Part shown: positions 8,085 through 17,714 of the stretch, piece after piece
How the letters are laid out: each line of letters starts with the position of its first letter
How positions within the stretch are numbered: position 1 is the first letter of the stretch
Source: JACKNG01 sp050184115
Lineage (GTDB): Bacteria; Pseudomonadota; Gammaproteobacteria; Ga0077536
Direction: 5' to 3'
Assembly (NCBI GenBank): GCA_050184115.1
Contig: JBFXAQ010000008.1
Span: 186,001-250,000 of the forward strand
DNA: 64,000 nucleotides
Program-made: the position numbers and the translations under genes
The notes under the pieces: model-generated
What the model was told of the DNA's origin: nothing
Databases searched by the model: none
Seen by the model: the letters and a program-made list of their open reading frames with translations, nothing else

Positions 8085-11000
8085 TCAACCGGACAGTTGA
8101 CCCAGCAAGGCCCGTGCTTCGGCCTTTTGTGCCTCGTTGCCGTCGTTGACGACTTCGTCAAGGATGGAACGCGCGCCTTCGGCATCGCCTAGTTCGATGT
8201 AGGCCTTCGCCAGATTGAGCTTGGTATCCGCCTCATCGCTGTCGCTCTGCCGTTCGACGTCGCGGTCGAGCGGCATGACGACGGTGCGCTCGTCCTCGAC
8301 CTCGAGATCCATCGGCTCCTCGAGTTCCAGCGCCATCGTGTCCAGATGGGATTCTTCGTTGCCCTCTCCGATCTCGAGGACGTCGAGCCCGGGTTCGTCT
8401 TTCGCGTCGTCCCGATCGAGACTGAGCGAACCCATGTCGATCGTATCAGCGCCGGCAATCGAGTCCATGTCGACAGTACCGTCCAGCGCAATGTCGAACT
8501 CGCCGGCGTCGGGCGCATCGAGCGCGAGCGCATCGAGTTCGTCGCCCTGCAGCGAAAGCTCGCCATCGGTTGACGGCGCGTCGAGCGAGCTGAGCGTGAT
8601 TTCGAGACGGCCGTCGTCGTCCTCGCTCTCCTCGATACTCAGCGCATCCACTGACGAATCGTCGCCAACCTCTTCGGTCGACCCCACACCGAGGTCGAAA
8701 TCGAGTCCGTCGCTGCCGGACTCTGCGGTGAGCGCCGCCCCCATGTCGAGCGTGTCGTTGTCCGCGTCGACCATCGTCTCGCCCTCTGTATCGAGGGTGG
8801 GCAACGCCTGGTCGCCGTCGTCCTGTGCAAGGCCGCCGATGTCGAAATCGATGAGCTCCTCGCCACCGTCGCTGCCAGCACCGGTGAGATCGAGGATGCC
8901 TTCGTCCCCGCCATCGGTATCGAACGCCGGCGCGACCGATTCGCTGATGTCGAAATCGAGACCCACGTCACCCGTATCCCCCGCCGACAGGTCCTCGATC
9001 TCGAGGGCGTCGTCGTCCAGCGCTGGCGGCTCTTCCTGCGCGCGCATTCCGGGCGAAGTGACGTTGAGGAGGTCGTCATCCTCGACGCTGGAGATATCGC
9101 CGGTACGCGTGACGTCAAGCAGGTCGCTGCCGGCGACATGGGTATCTTCGAGTGAATCGAGATCGAATACGCCACCCGCGGTATTGCTACCGATTTCAAG
9201 CATGTCGGCTTCGCCAGCGGTGATGTCGAGGACACCATCGTCGGCACCCAGTTCCGCGCCGGTATCGCCGCTGCCGGTGAGATCGAGGACGTCGTCATCG
9301 CTGCTGCCGGTCAGATCGAGAATGTCCTCAGCAGCCGCCGTGATGTCGAGCATCGCACCATCGTCGACATCCTCTGCGTCGGTGAGGTCGAGTACGCCGT
9401 CATCGGCTCCACCGCCCGAAACGTCGAGGACATCGTCGTCGCCCGCAGCGGCGTTCGAAACATCGAACGTTCCCTCGTCCGGCTCGTCTCCGCCGCTGGT
9501 GATGTCGAGTACGGCGTCGTCGCCGGCGCTCGCGGTCAGGTCCAGCACCGCCTCGTCCGCGTCGCCGTCGTCGGCGCCGAGGTCGAAATCGAGCCCATCG
9601 TCGTCGCCACCGGGGGCATGCGCGACGGTATCTGCCCCGACTTCGGTTTCGCCGATGGTATCACCGGTGATATCGACGAAGGACTTGACCTCCTGCGGGG
9701 CGCTGCTGGCCTCACTGTCGCCGCCGGCCGCGAAGAGTTCGCGTTCCGGAGACATTTCGGTCCACATTGCGACGGCACTTGGCCACAAGGTGTCATCCTC
9801 GCCGACCGCTTCGTGCAACTGGCGCGCGGCCGTTTCGTAGGCACTCCGATCGTTGGCGGAGTAGTACACCTCGAGCAGCCGCAGCTTGTATTCGTGACGG
9901 TCGGGATATTGCTCGATGACCCGCTTGACCAGTTCTTCCGCCTGATCGAAGCGTTCGTACGCGAGGTAGACATTGATCTCCTCGAGCGGATCCTCTTCGT
10001 CTTCCCGCGTCGGCAGCTCGGTCACCGCAGCCGCCGGAACGTCGGTCACCGCGGCGTCGTCCGCTTCGGCCTCGATGGTCGCACTGGGGTCGAACTCGGT
10101 CGGCGATTCGGTCTCGGCGCCGAGTTCGGTTGGCGCTTCGCTGCCTTCCTCGTCCTCCTCCACGACAGACGCTGCCGCCGCGGTAGCAGCGGTCACGGTC
10201 GCGGTGCGCGCGGCCACTTCCGCGTCCTCGGGTGGCGCCTTGCCTGCGCCGCGGCGGCGCGAGAGCGCGACCACGATGGCGACGAAGAGGCCGAGAATCA
10301 GCGCGGCCGCCCCGCCCAACACCGTCAGGCTGCCACCCGGTACCATCGCCGCGATGTGCTCGGGCACGAGGTTGGCTGGGAAGCCGCGCGCTGCCGGCGT
10401 CTGCGTCACCGGGGGCGTAGCTCCCGCCGCCATCTCGATCTCGTCGTCGGGCACCGATTCCTCAACCGACTCCGCCCCGCCGTCGTCGACTGCTTCCTCG
10501 TCACTGGTGTCCGTTGCTTCGGTGTCACTGACATCTTCCGCCGCCATTGCCTCGGCGTCAGTTGCGGTCGCGATCTCGCCGCCTTCGGTTGCGTCCGTCG
10601 CAGTGGTATCCACGCCGCTGTCTGTAGCAGTGTCGGCCGGCTCGTCGACTGCAGTGTTGTCACCGCTCAGTGCCGCGATATCGCCGTGCTCGATGCCGAG
10701 TTCTGCCAGCCTGGCCTGCAGCGCAGCCAGCTCCTCGTCCTTGATATTCACCTGCCGTTGCAGGATGTCGACGATCTCCTCCAATTCGACCAGCTTGCCT
10801 TCGAGATCGGCGTTCTGTTGCGAGCGTGCGTCGATCTCCTCGCGTAACAGGTCCGATCCCGTGCCGCCGCTGGCACTACCCGGAGCGCCGCCGCCATCCG
10901 CGCCGCCCGGCGCGACCAGTTCCAGCCGCGAACCGTCAACCGCACGCTCTGCGCTGTCCGCGGCCCGGCCGCCGGCCGGTGCACCGACTGGCTGCGTTGC

Positions 11001-11804
11001 CGGTGCGGAAGCAACCTGACCACGGTAGGTCTCCCACAACTGGTGTTGGCGCAAGACCTCGGCAAATGCCTCGCGGGCCGGAACCGCGGCCAACTCGCCA
11101 CGCTCCGGCAAACGCAGCACCGCGCCACGCCGCAACAGGTTGACGTTGCTCTCGCCGAATGCTTCGGGGTTGGCGCGCAGCAGCGCCAACATCATCTGCT
11201 GGACGGTGACCGATTCGTCCGGTCGATGGGCGGAGGCTATCGACCACAACGTGTCCGTGGCCCCGACGGGCCCGACCACCGTGCCTGCGACGTAATCGCC
11301 GGCGGTGGTGGCCTGTCGCGACAAAGGTGTCGCCGACGGCACGATCGCAGCGCTTGGCGCCGGTGTCGCGGCAAGGGTCGGCGCAGGGGTAGCCATCCGC
11401 CGACGATCGGCATCGTAGAGCGGCGGGTCGAGAAGCACGGTGTACTCGCGCACCAGCCGACCCTTGAGCCAATTCACCTCGAGCAGGAAGTTGAGATAGG
11501 GCTCGCGGATGGAATCCTTCGAAGTGACCGCGATGAAGGCACCGTCACCGCTGTCGTCGACGGTGAAGCGCAGGTTGTACAGCACCGGGGTGAGATCGAT
11601 GCCCGCGCGTTCGAACTGCTCAATGGATGCCAGGGAAATCTTGATCGCATCGAAGTCCTCAGGCGTAGCGCCGAGGATTTCGATGCGGCCCGCGAAAGGC
11701 TCATTGAGGTGAGAACTCGACTGCAGCGGCCCGAGGCCCAACGCGAAGGTGAGAGTACTGACCGTACAGCCAAGTATCAGGGCGACGGCTCGATTCCGTA
11801 GCAT
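8085..11804 (-). CDS. fimV: FimV/HubP-like polar landmark protein
   Basis: FimV-family proteins organise the cell pole for type IV pili, chemotaxis or chromosome anchoring. This 1239-residue protein has an N-terminal signal or anchor (about 6-25) and a conserved periplasmic FimV N-domain (LGPLQSSSHLNEPFAGRIEI). A LysM-like peptidoglycan-binding segment follows at about 180-235, then a coiled coil at about 320-375 and a membrane helix near 500 followed by SRRRG. Next comes a very acidic cytoplasmic region built of short repeats of the type D-x-L-D-(L/I/V)-T/S. A C-terminal TPR-like FimV domain (KLNLAKAYIELGDAEGARSILDEV) ends the protein. Synteny with asd and truA agrees. Confidence 0.93.
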   Translation of the reverse strand: MLRNRAVALILGCTVSTLTFALGLGPLQSSSHLNEPFAGRIEILGATPEDFDAIKISLASIEQFERAGIDLTPVLYNLRFTVDDSGDGAFIAVTSKDSIREPYLNFLLEVNWLKGRLVREYTVLLDPPLYDADRRRMATPAPTLAATPAPSAAIVPSATPLSRQATTAGDYVAGTVVGPVGATDTLWSIASAHRPDESVTVQQMMLALLRANPEAFGESNVNLLRRGAVLRLPERGELAAVPAREAFAEVLRQHQLWETYRGQVASAPATQPVGAPAGGRAADSAERAVDGSRLELVAPGGADGGGAPGSASGGTGSDLLREEIDARSQQNADLEGKLVELEEIVDILQRQVNIKDEELAALQARLAELGIEHGDIAALSGDNTAVDEPADTATDSGVDTTATDATEGGEIATATDAEAMAAEDVSDTEATDTSDEEAVDDGGAESVEESVPDDEIEMAAGATPPVTQTPAARGFPANLVPEHIAAMVPGGSLTVLGGAAALILGLFVAIVVALSRRRGAGKAPPEDAEVAARTATVTAATAAAASVVEEDEEGSEAPTELGAETESPTEFDPSATIEAEADDAAVTDVPAAAVTELPTREDEEDPLEEINVYLAYERFDQAEELVKRVIEQYPDRHEYKLRLLEVYYSANDRSAYETAARQLHEAVGEDDTLWPSAVAMWTEMSPERELFAAGGDSEASSAPQEVKSFVDITGDTIGETEVGADTVAHAPGGDDDGLDFDLGADDGDADEAVLDLTASAGDDAVLDITSGGDEPDEGTFDVSNAAAGDDDVLDVSGGGADDGVLDLTDAEDVDDGAMLDITAAAEDILDLTGSSDDDVLDLTGSGDTGAELGADDGVLDITAGEADMLEIGSNTAGGVFDLDSLEDTHVAGSDLLDVTRTGDISSVEDDDLLNVTSPGMRAQEEPPALDDDALEIEDLSAGDTGDVGLDFDISESVAPAFDTDGGDEGILDLTGAGSDGGEELIDFDIGGLAQDDGDQALPTLDTEGETMVDADNDTLDMGAALTAESGSDGLDFDLGVGSTEEVGDDSSVDALSIEESEDDDGRLEITLSSLDAPSTDGELSLQGDELDALALDAPDAGEFDIALDGTVDMDSIAGADTIDMGSLSLDRDDAKDEPGLDVLEIGEGNEESHLDTMALELEEPMDLEVEDERTVVMPLDRDVERQSDSDEADTKLNLAKAYIELGDAEGARSILDEVVNDGNEAQKAEARALLGQLSG

Positions 11805-11944
11805 GTCGTCATTCCTTCCGATCGGTTAGCGCACGATTGCCTGGCCGCGTGGTCGTCGCACGCGACGGATGCCGCGGGTTGCACTCGCGCACCGGCAGCC
11901 CCCGAACCTTCGAAGATTCTTTATAATTACCGACTAACTATAGC

Positions 11945-12967
<1,023 letters not shown>

Positions 12968-12990
12968 GGAATTCAGCCTCCGTATTCGAT

Positions 12991-14073
12991 TCAGACTGCG
13001 TCGAGGGCGTCGATCACGGCTGCGGTCATGTCCGCGGTACTGACGGCGCGTTCACCGTTGCCGGCGATGTCGGCCGTGCGTAGACCTCGCGTCAGTACCA
13101 ACGCGACGGCGGCCTCGATCCGATCCGCGAGCGCCGCCTCGTTCAGGGTGTAGCGCAACATCATGCTCGCCGAGAGGATGGTTGCCAGGGGATTGGCGAC
13201 ACCGCGGCCGGCGATATCCGGCGCCGAACCGTGGACCGGTTCGAACAAGCCCTTGCCATCGGCGTCGAGAGAAGCCGACGGCAGCATGCCGATCGATCCG
13301 GTCAGCATCGCGGCGAGGTCCGAAAGGATGTCGCCAAACATATTGGTCGTGACGATCACATCGAACTGCTTGGGGGCACGGACCAGCTGCATCGAGGCGT
13401 TGTCGACGTACATATGGCTGAGTTCGACGTCCGAATAATCGCGGGCGACGGCTTCGGCCACCTCCCGCCACAACTCGCTGACCTCCAGTACGTTGGCCTT
13501 GTCGACCGAGCACAGGCGCTTCCCGCGCTTGCGAGCGATCTCGAAGCCCGAGCGCACGATGCGCTCGATCTCGTCCTCGCGATATTCCAGGGTGTTGAAG
13601 CCGCGGCGACGGCCGTCAGCGAGCGTCTCGATGCCACGCGGCTGACCAAAGTAGATACCTCCGGTCAGCTCTCGGATGATCATGATGTCCAACCCGGCGA
13701 CGATTTCCCGCTTCAAGCTGGAGGCATCGGCCAAGGCGGGAAAGAGCACGGCGGGACGCAGGTTGCAGTAAAAGCCGAGCTCGGAGCGCAGTCGTAGCAA
13801 CCCGCGTTCCGGGCGAATGGCGCGCTCCACCTGATCCCACTTCGGCCCTCCCACGGCGCCGAGCAGGATCGCATCGGCGGCACCGGCGAGGTCCAGCGTC
13901 GACGACGGCAGGGAGTCGCCGTGGGCGTCGATCGCGCAGCCACCCATCTGGGCATGTTCGAATTCGCAGGCCAATCCGAAACGATCGCGCAAGGCGCCCA
14001 GAACCCGCTCCGCGGCACCGACGATCTCTGGCCCGATGCCGTCGCCGGCCAGTAACAGGATCTTGTGCGCCAT
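12991..14073 (-). CDS. leuB: 3-isopropylmalate dehydrogenase
   Basis: LeuB oxidatively decarboxylates 3-isopropylmalate in leucine synthesis. The 360-residue protein begins MAHKILLLAGDGIGPEIVG. It carries the substrate arginine segment RPERGLLRLRSELGFYCNLRP, the ELTGGIYFG loop and the cofactor region MFGDILSDLAAML followed by VHGSAPDIAG. The start at 14073 matches the family N-terminus; an in-frame extension upstream would overlap the promoter space shared with dapC. It is followed by asd 23 bases downstream. Confidence 0.96.
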   Translation of the reverse strand: MAHKILLLAGDGIGPEIVGAAERVLGALRDRFGLACEFEHAQMGGCAIDAHGDSLPSSTLDLAGAADAILLGAVGGPKWDQVERAIRPERGLLRLRSELGFYCNLRPAVLFPALADASSLKREIVAGLDIMIIRELTGGIYFGQPRGIETLADGRRRGFNTLEYREDEIERIVRSGFEIARKRGKRLCSVDKANVLEVSELWREVAEAVARDYSDVELSHMYVDNASMQLVRAPKQFDVIVTTNMFGDILSDLAAMLTGSIGMLPSASLDADGKGLFEPVHGSAPDIAGRGVANPLATILSASMMLRYTLNEAALADRIEAAVALVLTRGLRTADIAGNGERAVSTADMTAAVIDALDAV

Positions 14074-14164
14074 CGTCGGGTCTCGCGAATAAAAAGGGGC
14101 GCAAGGATACAGTAAAGGTCGCAAGCGTTGTACCGCGCACGCCGTCCCCGGAGACGCTTTCGGC

Positions 14165-14170
14165 TATACT
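14165..14170 (+). promoter_or_regulatory. Candidate -10 element for dapC-dapD
   Basis: TATACT stands 31 bases before the dapC ATG in the 127-base divergent gap with leuB. No convincing -35 hexamer is visible at 16-18 bases upstream, so the assignment is tentative. Confidence 0.3.
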
Positions 14171-14200
14171 CGCGCGCTTTCCAGCAGCGCCCTCGCCGCC

Positions 14201-15400
14201 ATGAATCCCGGATTGGATGAGCTCGAGCCGTACCCGTTCGAACGCCTGGCCGAGTTGCGCGCCCGCATCGCTGCGCCCGGGGATCGACCGTTGGTGAACC
14301 TGTCCATCGGCGAGCCTCAGCACCCCACACCAAACTGTATCCATGCTGCCCTGGTCGCTCACCTCGATGCCACGGCGAAGTATCCCGCCACGCGCGGCCT
14401 GCCAGCATTGCGTGCCGCGATCGCTGACTGGGCGGCGTGGCGCTTCGAACTTGGCGACGGTCGGCTCGACCCGGAGCGGCACGTGTTGCCGGTCAACGGC
14501 ACGCGCGAGGCGCTGTTCGCCATTGCGCAAACCCTGTGCAGCCGTACATCGGCCAGGCCGTGGGTCGCCATGCCCAACCCCTTCTACCAGATCTACGAGG
14601 GGGCGGCGCTGCTCGCGGGTGCGCGCCCGTACTACCTGCCCTGCCCGGCCGAGCGCGGCTTTCGTCCCGATTTCAGCGCCGTTCCGGCGGCGCGATGGCG
14701 GGAAATCGAACTGGTCTACGTCTGTTCACCCGGCAATCCATCCGGGGCTGTGATGGATGACGACGATTACGCGACCCTGCTCGACCTTGCCGACCGCCAC
14801 GATTTCATCGTCATCGCCGACGAATGCTACAGCGAACTCTACCTCGACGAGGCGGCCCCACCGCTCGGGCTCCTGCAATGGTGCGCGCGCCACGGCCGCG
14901 ATGATTTCGCGCGCTGCCTGGTCATGCACAGCTTGTCGAAGCGGTCCAATGCGCCGGGTCTGCGCTCGGGCTTCGTCGCCGGCGACGCGCGACTGCTTGC
15001 CGCCTTCCTGCGCTACCGCACCTACCATGGCGGCGCGATGTCGATCCCGGTCCAGCACGCGAGCATCGCCGCCTGGTGCGACGAGGCGCACGTTCGCGAG
15101 AACCGCGCTCTTTATCGCGCCAAGTTCGCCGCCGTGCTGGAACATCTCGCTCCCGTGATCGAGGTCACGGCGCCGGCCGCCGGCTTCTACTTGTGGCCGA
15201 CACTACCGATCGACGGCGTCCATGCCTGTGAGCGACTGCTCGGCGAAGCGGGCGTGTTGACCTTGCCGGGCGCCTACCTGGCGCGGGAGGTCGACGGCGT
15301 CAATCCTGGCGCCCGGCGTCTGCGCATCGCGCTCGTCGCCGCACTCGACGAGTGCGTCGAGGCGGCCCAACGTATCGTCCCTGTATTGAAGAAGCTTTGA
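14201..15400 (+). CDS. dapC: Succinyldiaminopimelate transaminase (DapC type)
   Basis: This is a class I/II PLP aminotransferase of 399 residues. It carries NLSIGEPQHPTP, YPATRGLPALR, the PLP contacts CSPGNPSGAVM and DECYSELY, and the Schiff-base lysine in HSLSKRSNAPGLRSGF. The next gene, 10 bases downstream, is dapD, so the product probably performs the N-succinyl-amino-oxopimelate transamination of lysine and diaminopimelate synthesis. The family assignment by sequence alone (other class I aminotransferases look alike) is weaker than the context argument. Confidence 0.88.
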   Translation: MNPGLDELEPYPFERLAELRARIAAPGDRPLVNLSIGEPQHPTPNCIHAALVAHLDATAKYPATRGLPALRAAIADWAAWRFELGDGRLDPERHVLPVNGTREALFAIAQTLCSRTSARPWVAMPNPFYQIYEGAALLAGARPYYLPCPAERGFRPDFSAVPAARWREIELVYVCSPGNPSGAVMDDDDYATLLDLADRHDFIVIADECYSELYLDEAAPPLGLLQWCARHGRDDFARCLVMHSLSKRSNAPGLRSGFVAGDARLLAAFLRYRTYHGGAMSIPVQHASIAAWCDEAHVRENRALYRAKFAAVLEHLAPVIEVTAPAAGFYLWPTLPIDGVHACERLLGEAGVLTLPGAYLAREVDGVNPGARRLRIALVAALDECVEAAQRIVPVLKKL

Positions 15401-15410
15401 GGAGAACATC

Positions 15411-16235
15411 ATGTCCCAGGACCTCGCCACCGTCATCGACCAGGCCTTCGAGCAACGCAACGAGTTCGACGCCACGACCGTGAGCAGCGAGGTCCGGGAC
15501 GCCGTCGAGCAATGCCTGGCCCGCCTCGACGCCGGCACCCTCCGCGTGGCCGAACCGCGCGACGGCGACTGGCACGTCAACGAGTGGGCAAAGAAGGCCG
15601 TGTTGCTGTCGTTCAAACTGGCTGGAAACCGGGTCATGGCGGGCGGCCATACCAATTACTACGACAAGGTGCCGCTCAAGTTTGCCGGCATGGACGATGC
15701 CGCCTTCGCGAATATCGGTGCGCGGGTGGTACCACCGGCGACGGTCCGCCGCGGTTGCTATATCGCCAGCAACGTGGTGCTGATGCCGAGTTACGTCAAC
15801 ATCGGCGCCTACGTGGATGCCGGCACCATGGTCGACACCTGGGCCACGGTTGGTTCATGCGCCCAGATCGGGAAGAACGTACATCTGTCCGGTGGCGTGG
15901 GTATCGGCGGGGTGCTCGAACCGCTGCAGGCAGCACCGACCATCATCGAAGACGATTGCTTCATCGGAGCGCGCTCGGAGATCGTCGAGGGCGTCATCGT
16001 CGGCGCCGGCTCGGTCGTCTCGATGGGCGTCTACATCGGCCAGAGCACCAAGATCTATGACCGCGAAACCGGCGCAGTGTCCTACGGGCGCATCCCACCC
16101 GGCTCGGTCGTGGTATCCGGCAACCTGCCTGCTGCCGACGGCAGCCACAGCCTCTACTGCGCAGTGATCGTCAAGCGCGTCGATGCCAAGACCCGTGCCA
16201 AGGTCGGCATCAACGCGTTGCTGCGAGACGTCTGA
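15411..16235 (+). CDS. dapD: 2,3,4,5-tetrahydropyridine-2,6-dicarboxylate N-succinyltransferase
   Basis: DapD transfers succinyl from succinyl-CoA to tetrahydrodipicolinate. The C-terminal two-thirds form the hexapeptide-repeat left-handed beta helix (PSYVNIGAYVDAGTMVDTWA, IGKNVHLSGGVGIGGVLEP, CFIGARSEIVEGVIVGAGS). The length of 274 residues matches the family. AGGAGA just upstream of the ATG is a good ribosome-binding site. It is transcribed with dapC and converges on glmM 12 bases away. Confidence 0.96.
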   Translation: MSQDLATVIDQAFEQRNEFDATTVSSEVRDAVEQCLARLDAGTLRVAEPRDGDWHVNEWAKKAVLLSFKLAGNRVMAGGHTNYYDKVPLKFAGMDDAAFANIGARVVPPATVRRGCYIASNVVLMPSYVNIGAYVDAGTMVDTWATVGSCAQIGKNVHLSGGVGIGGVLEPLQAAPTIIEDDCFIGARSEIVEGVIVGAGSVVSMGVYIGQSTKIYDRETGAVSYGRIPPGSVVVSGNLPAADGSHSLYCAVIVKRVDAKTRAKVGINALLRDV

Positions 16236-16247
16236 AGCCGGCGCGCC

Positions 16248-17624
16248 TCAGGCTGCGCAATCAGCCTCGTTGCCACCGGTTGCGGCGGTGACCGCCTCGG
16301 CCAGCCGATGTGCGAGGGTGCCGACCATCCGTGCGTCCTGCCCCTCGACCATCACGCGGATGAGCGGTTCCGTTCCTGACGCGCGCAGCAGCACCCGTCC
16401 GGTGTCCCCTAGTTCGTCCTCGACCGCAGCGACTGCCTGGCGGACCGCGGGCAGCGTCATCACGTCGGTCTTCTTGTCGATGCGCACATTGACCAGCGTC
16501 TGCGGGAACTTGCGCATACCACGCTTGAGATCGACCAGTGATTGTTCGTTGGCACTCATGGCTTCCAGCACCTGCAGGGCAGAGATGATGCCGTCACCGG
16601 TGGTGGTGAGGTCCAGGCAGATGATATGGCCCGACGACTCACCGCCAAGCGACCAGCCACTGTCCTGAAGTCGCTCCAGGATGTAGCGGTCACCGACTTT
16701 GACGCGTTCGAAGCCCAGTCCAAGCGTGCGGATGGCCTGCTCGAGGCCGAGATTGCTCATCTGCGTGCCGACCACCCCACCGCGAAGCGCGCCGGTCTGG
16801 TAACGCCGACGCGCGATGATGAACGTGAGTTCATCGCCGTCGACCACCTCGCCCGCCCCGTCAACCATGATCAGGCGGTCACCATCCCCGTCGAGCGCGA
16901 TGCCGACGTCAGCACCGTGCCGCGTAACCGCCGCCTGCAGCGCCTCTGGATCGGTTGCGCCGCATCGCTCGTTGATGTTGAAGCCGTCGGGATTGGCGCC
17001 GAGCGTGACCACCTCGGCGCCGAGTTCGGCGAACACCGCGGGCGCCACGTGGTAGGTAGCGCCGTGGGCACAGTCGACTACGACCTTGAGGCCGGCGAGG
17101 TTCAGTCCCGCGCGGACTGTACTCTTGCAGAACTCGATGTAACGACCGGCGGCGTCTTCGACACGCCGGGCCTTACCGAGATCGCGCGAGACCACGGTCT
17201 CCAGTGGCCGCTCGAGCTCGGCTTCGATCTCTAGTTCGATATCGTCGGGAAGCTTGGTGCCCGCATGCGAAAAGAACTTGATGCCGTTGTCGTCAAACGG
17301 GTTGTGCGAGGCGCTGATGACGATGCCCGCCTTGGCGTGGAAGGTACGCGTCAGGTAGGCGATACCAGGTGTCGGCATCGGACCAAGCAGGTGGATGTCG
17401 ATACCGGCGGCCGATAATCCAGCCTCGAGGGCCGATTCGAACATGTAGCCGGATACCCGCGTGTCCTTGCCGATCAGGACCTTCTGACGGCCAGGTGCCT
17501 TGGCACCGAGCACGCGCCCGGCCGCCCAGCCGAGCTTCATGACGAAATCGGGCGTAATCGGTGGTTGCCCGACCGTGCCACGGATGCCATCCGTGCCGAA
17601 ATACCTGCGCTCGCGCTGCGTCAT
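16248..17624 (-). CDS. glmM: Phosphoglucosamine mutase
   Basis: GlmM interconverts glucosamine-6- and -1-phosphate for cell-wall precursor synthesis. The 458-residue protein begins MTQRERRYFGTDGIRG. It has the phosphoserine loop SASHNP (serine near 106), the metal loop DGDGDR and the C-terminal phosphate-binding RASGTEPLIRVMVEG. The ATG at 17624 is preceded by AGGGAG six bases upstream, so the longer in-frame start was rejected. In many relatives folP lies between ftsH and glmM; here the gap is only 90 bases and folP is absent. Confidence 0.96.
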   Translation of the reverse strand: MTQRERRYFGTDGIRGTVGQPPITPDFVMKLGWAAGRVLGAKAPGRQKVLIGKDTRVSGYMFESALEAGLSAAGIDIHLLGPMPTPGIAYLTRTFHAKAGIVISASHNPFDDNGIKFFSHAGTKLPDDIELEIEAELERPLETVVSRDLGKARRVEDAAGRYIEFCKSTVRAGLNLAGLKVVVDCAHGATYHVAPAVFAELGAEVVTLGANPDGFNINERCGATDPEALQAAVTRHGADVGIALDGDGDRLIMVDGAGEVVDGDELTFIIARRRYQTGALRGGVVGTQMSNLGLEQAIRTLGLGFERVKVGDRYILERLQDSGWSLGGESSGHIICLDLTTTGDGIISALQVLEAMSANEQSLVDLKRGMRKFPQTLVNVRIDKKTDVMTLPAVRQAVAAVEDELGDTGRVLLRASGTEPLIRVMVEGQDARMVGTLAHRLAEAVTAATGGNEADCAA

Positions 17625-17714
17625 CGCAAACTCCCTATAAAGGTGCCACGCGGTCACCACCGCGCGCCCCTCGCGCGGCTTGCGGCGTCCCCCCCGTGCA
17701 CCGACCCTCTCGGT

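Noticed and set aside
8215..9840. Serine-rich 541-codon open frame on the plus strand
   Set aside because: It is the antisense image of the Asp/Leu/Thr-rich repeats of fimV; serine dominance follows from the complement of acidic codons, and it has no domain or ribosome-binding site.
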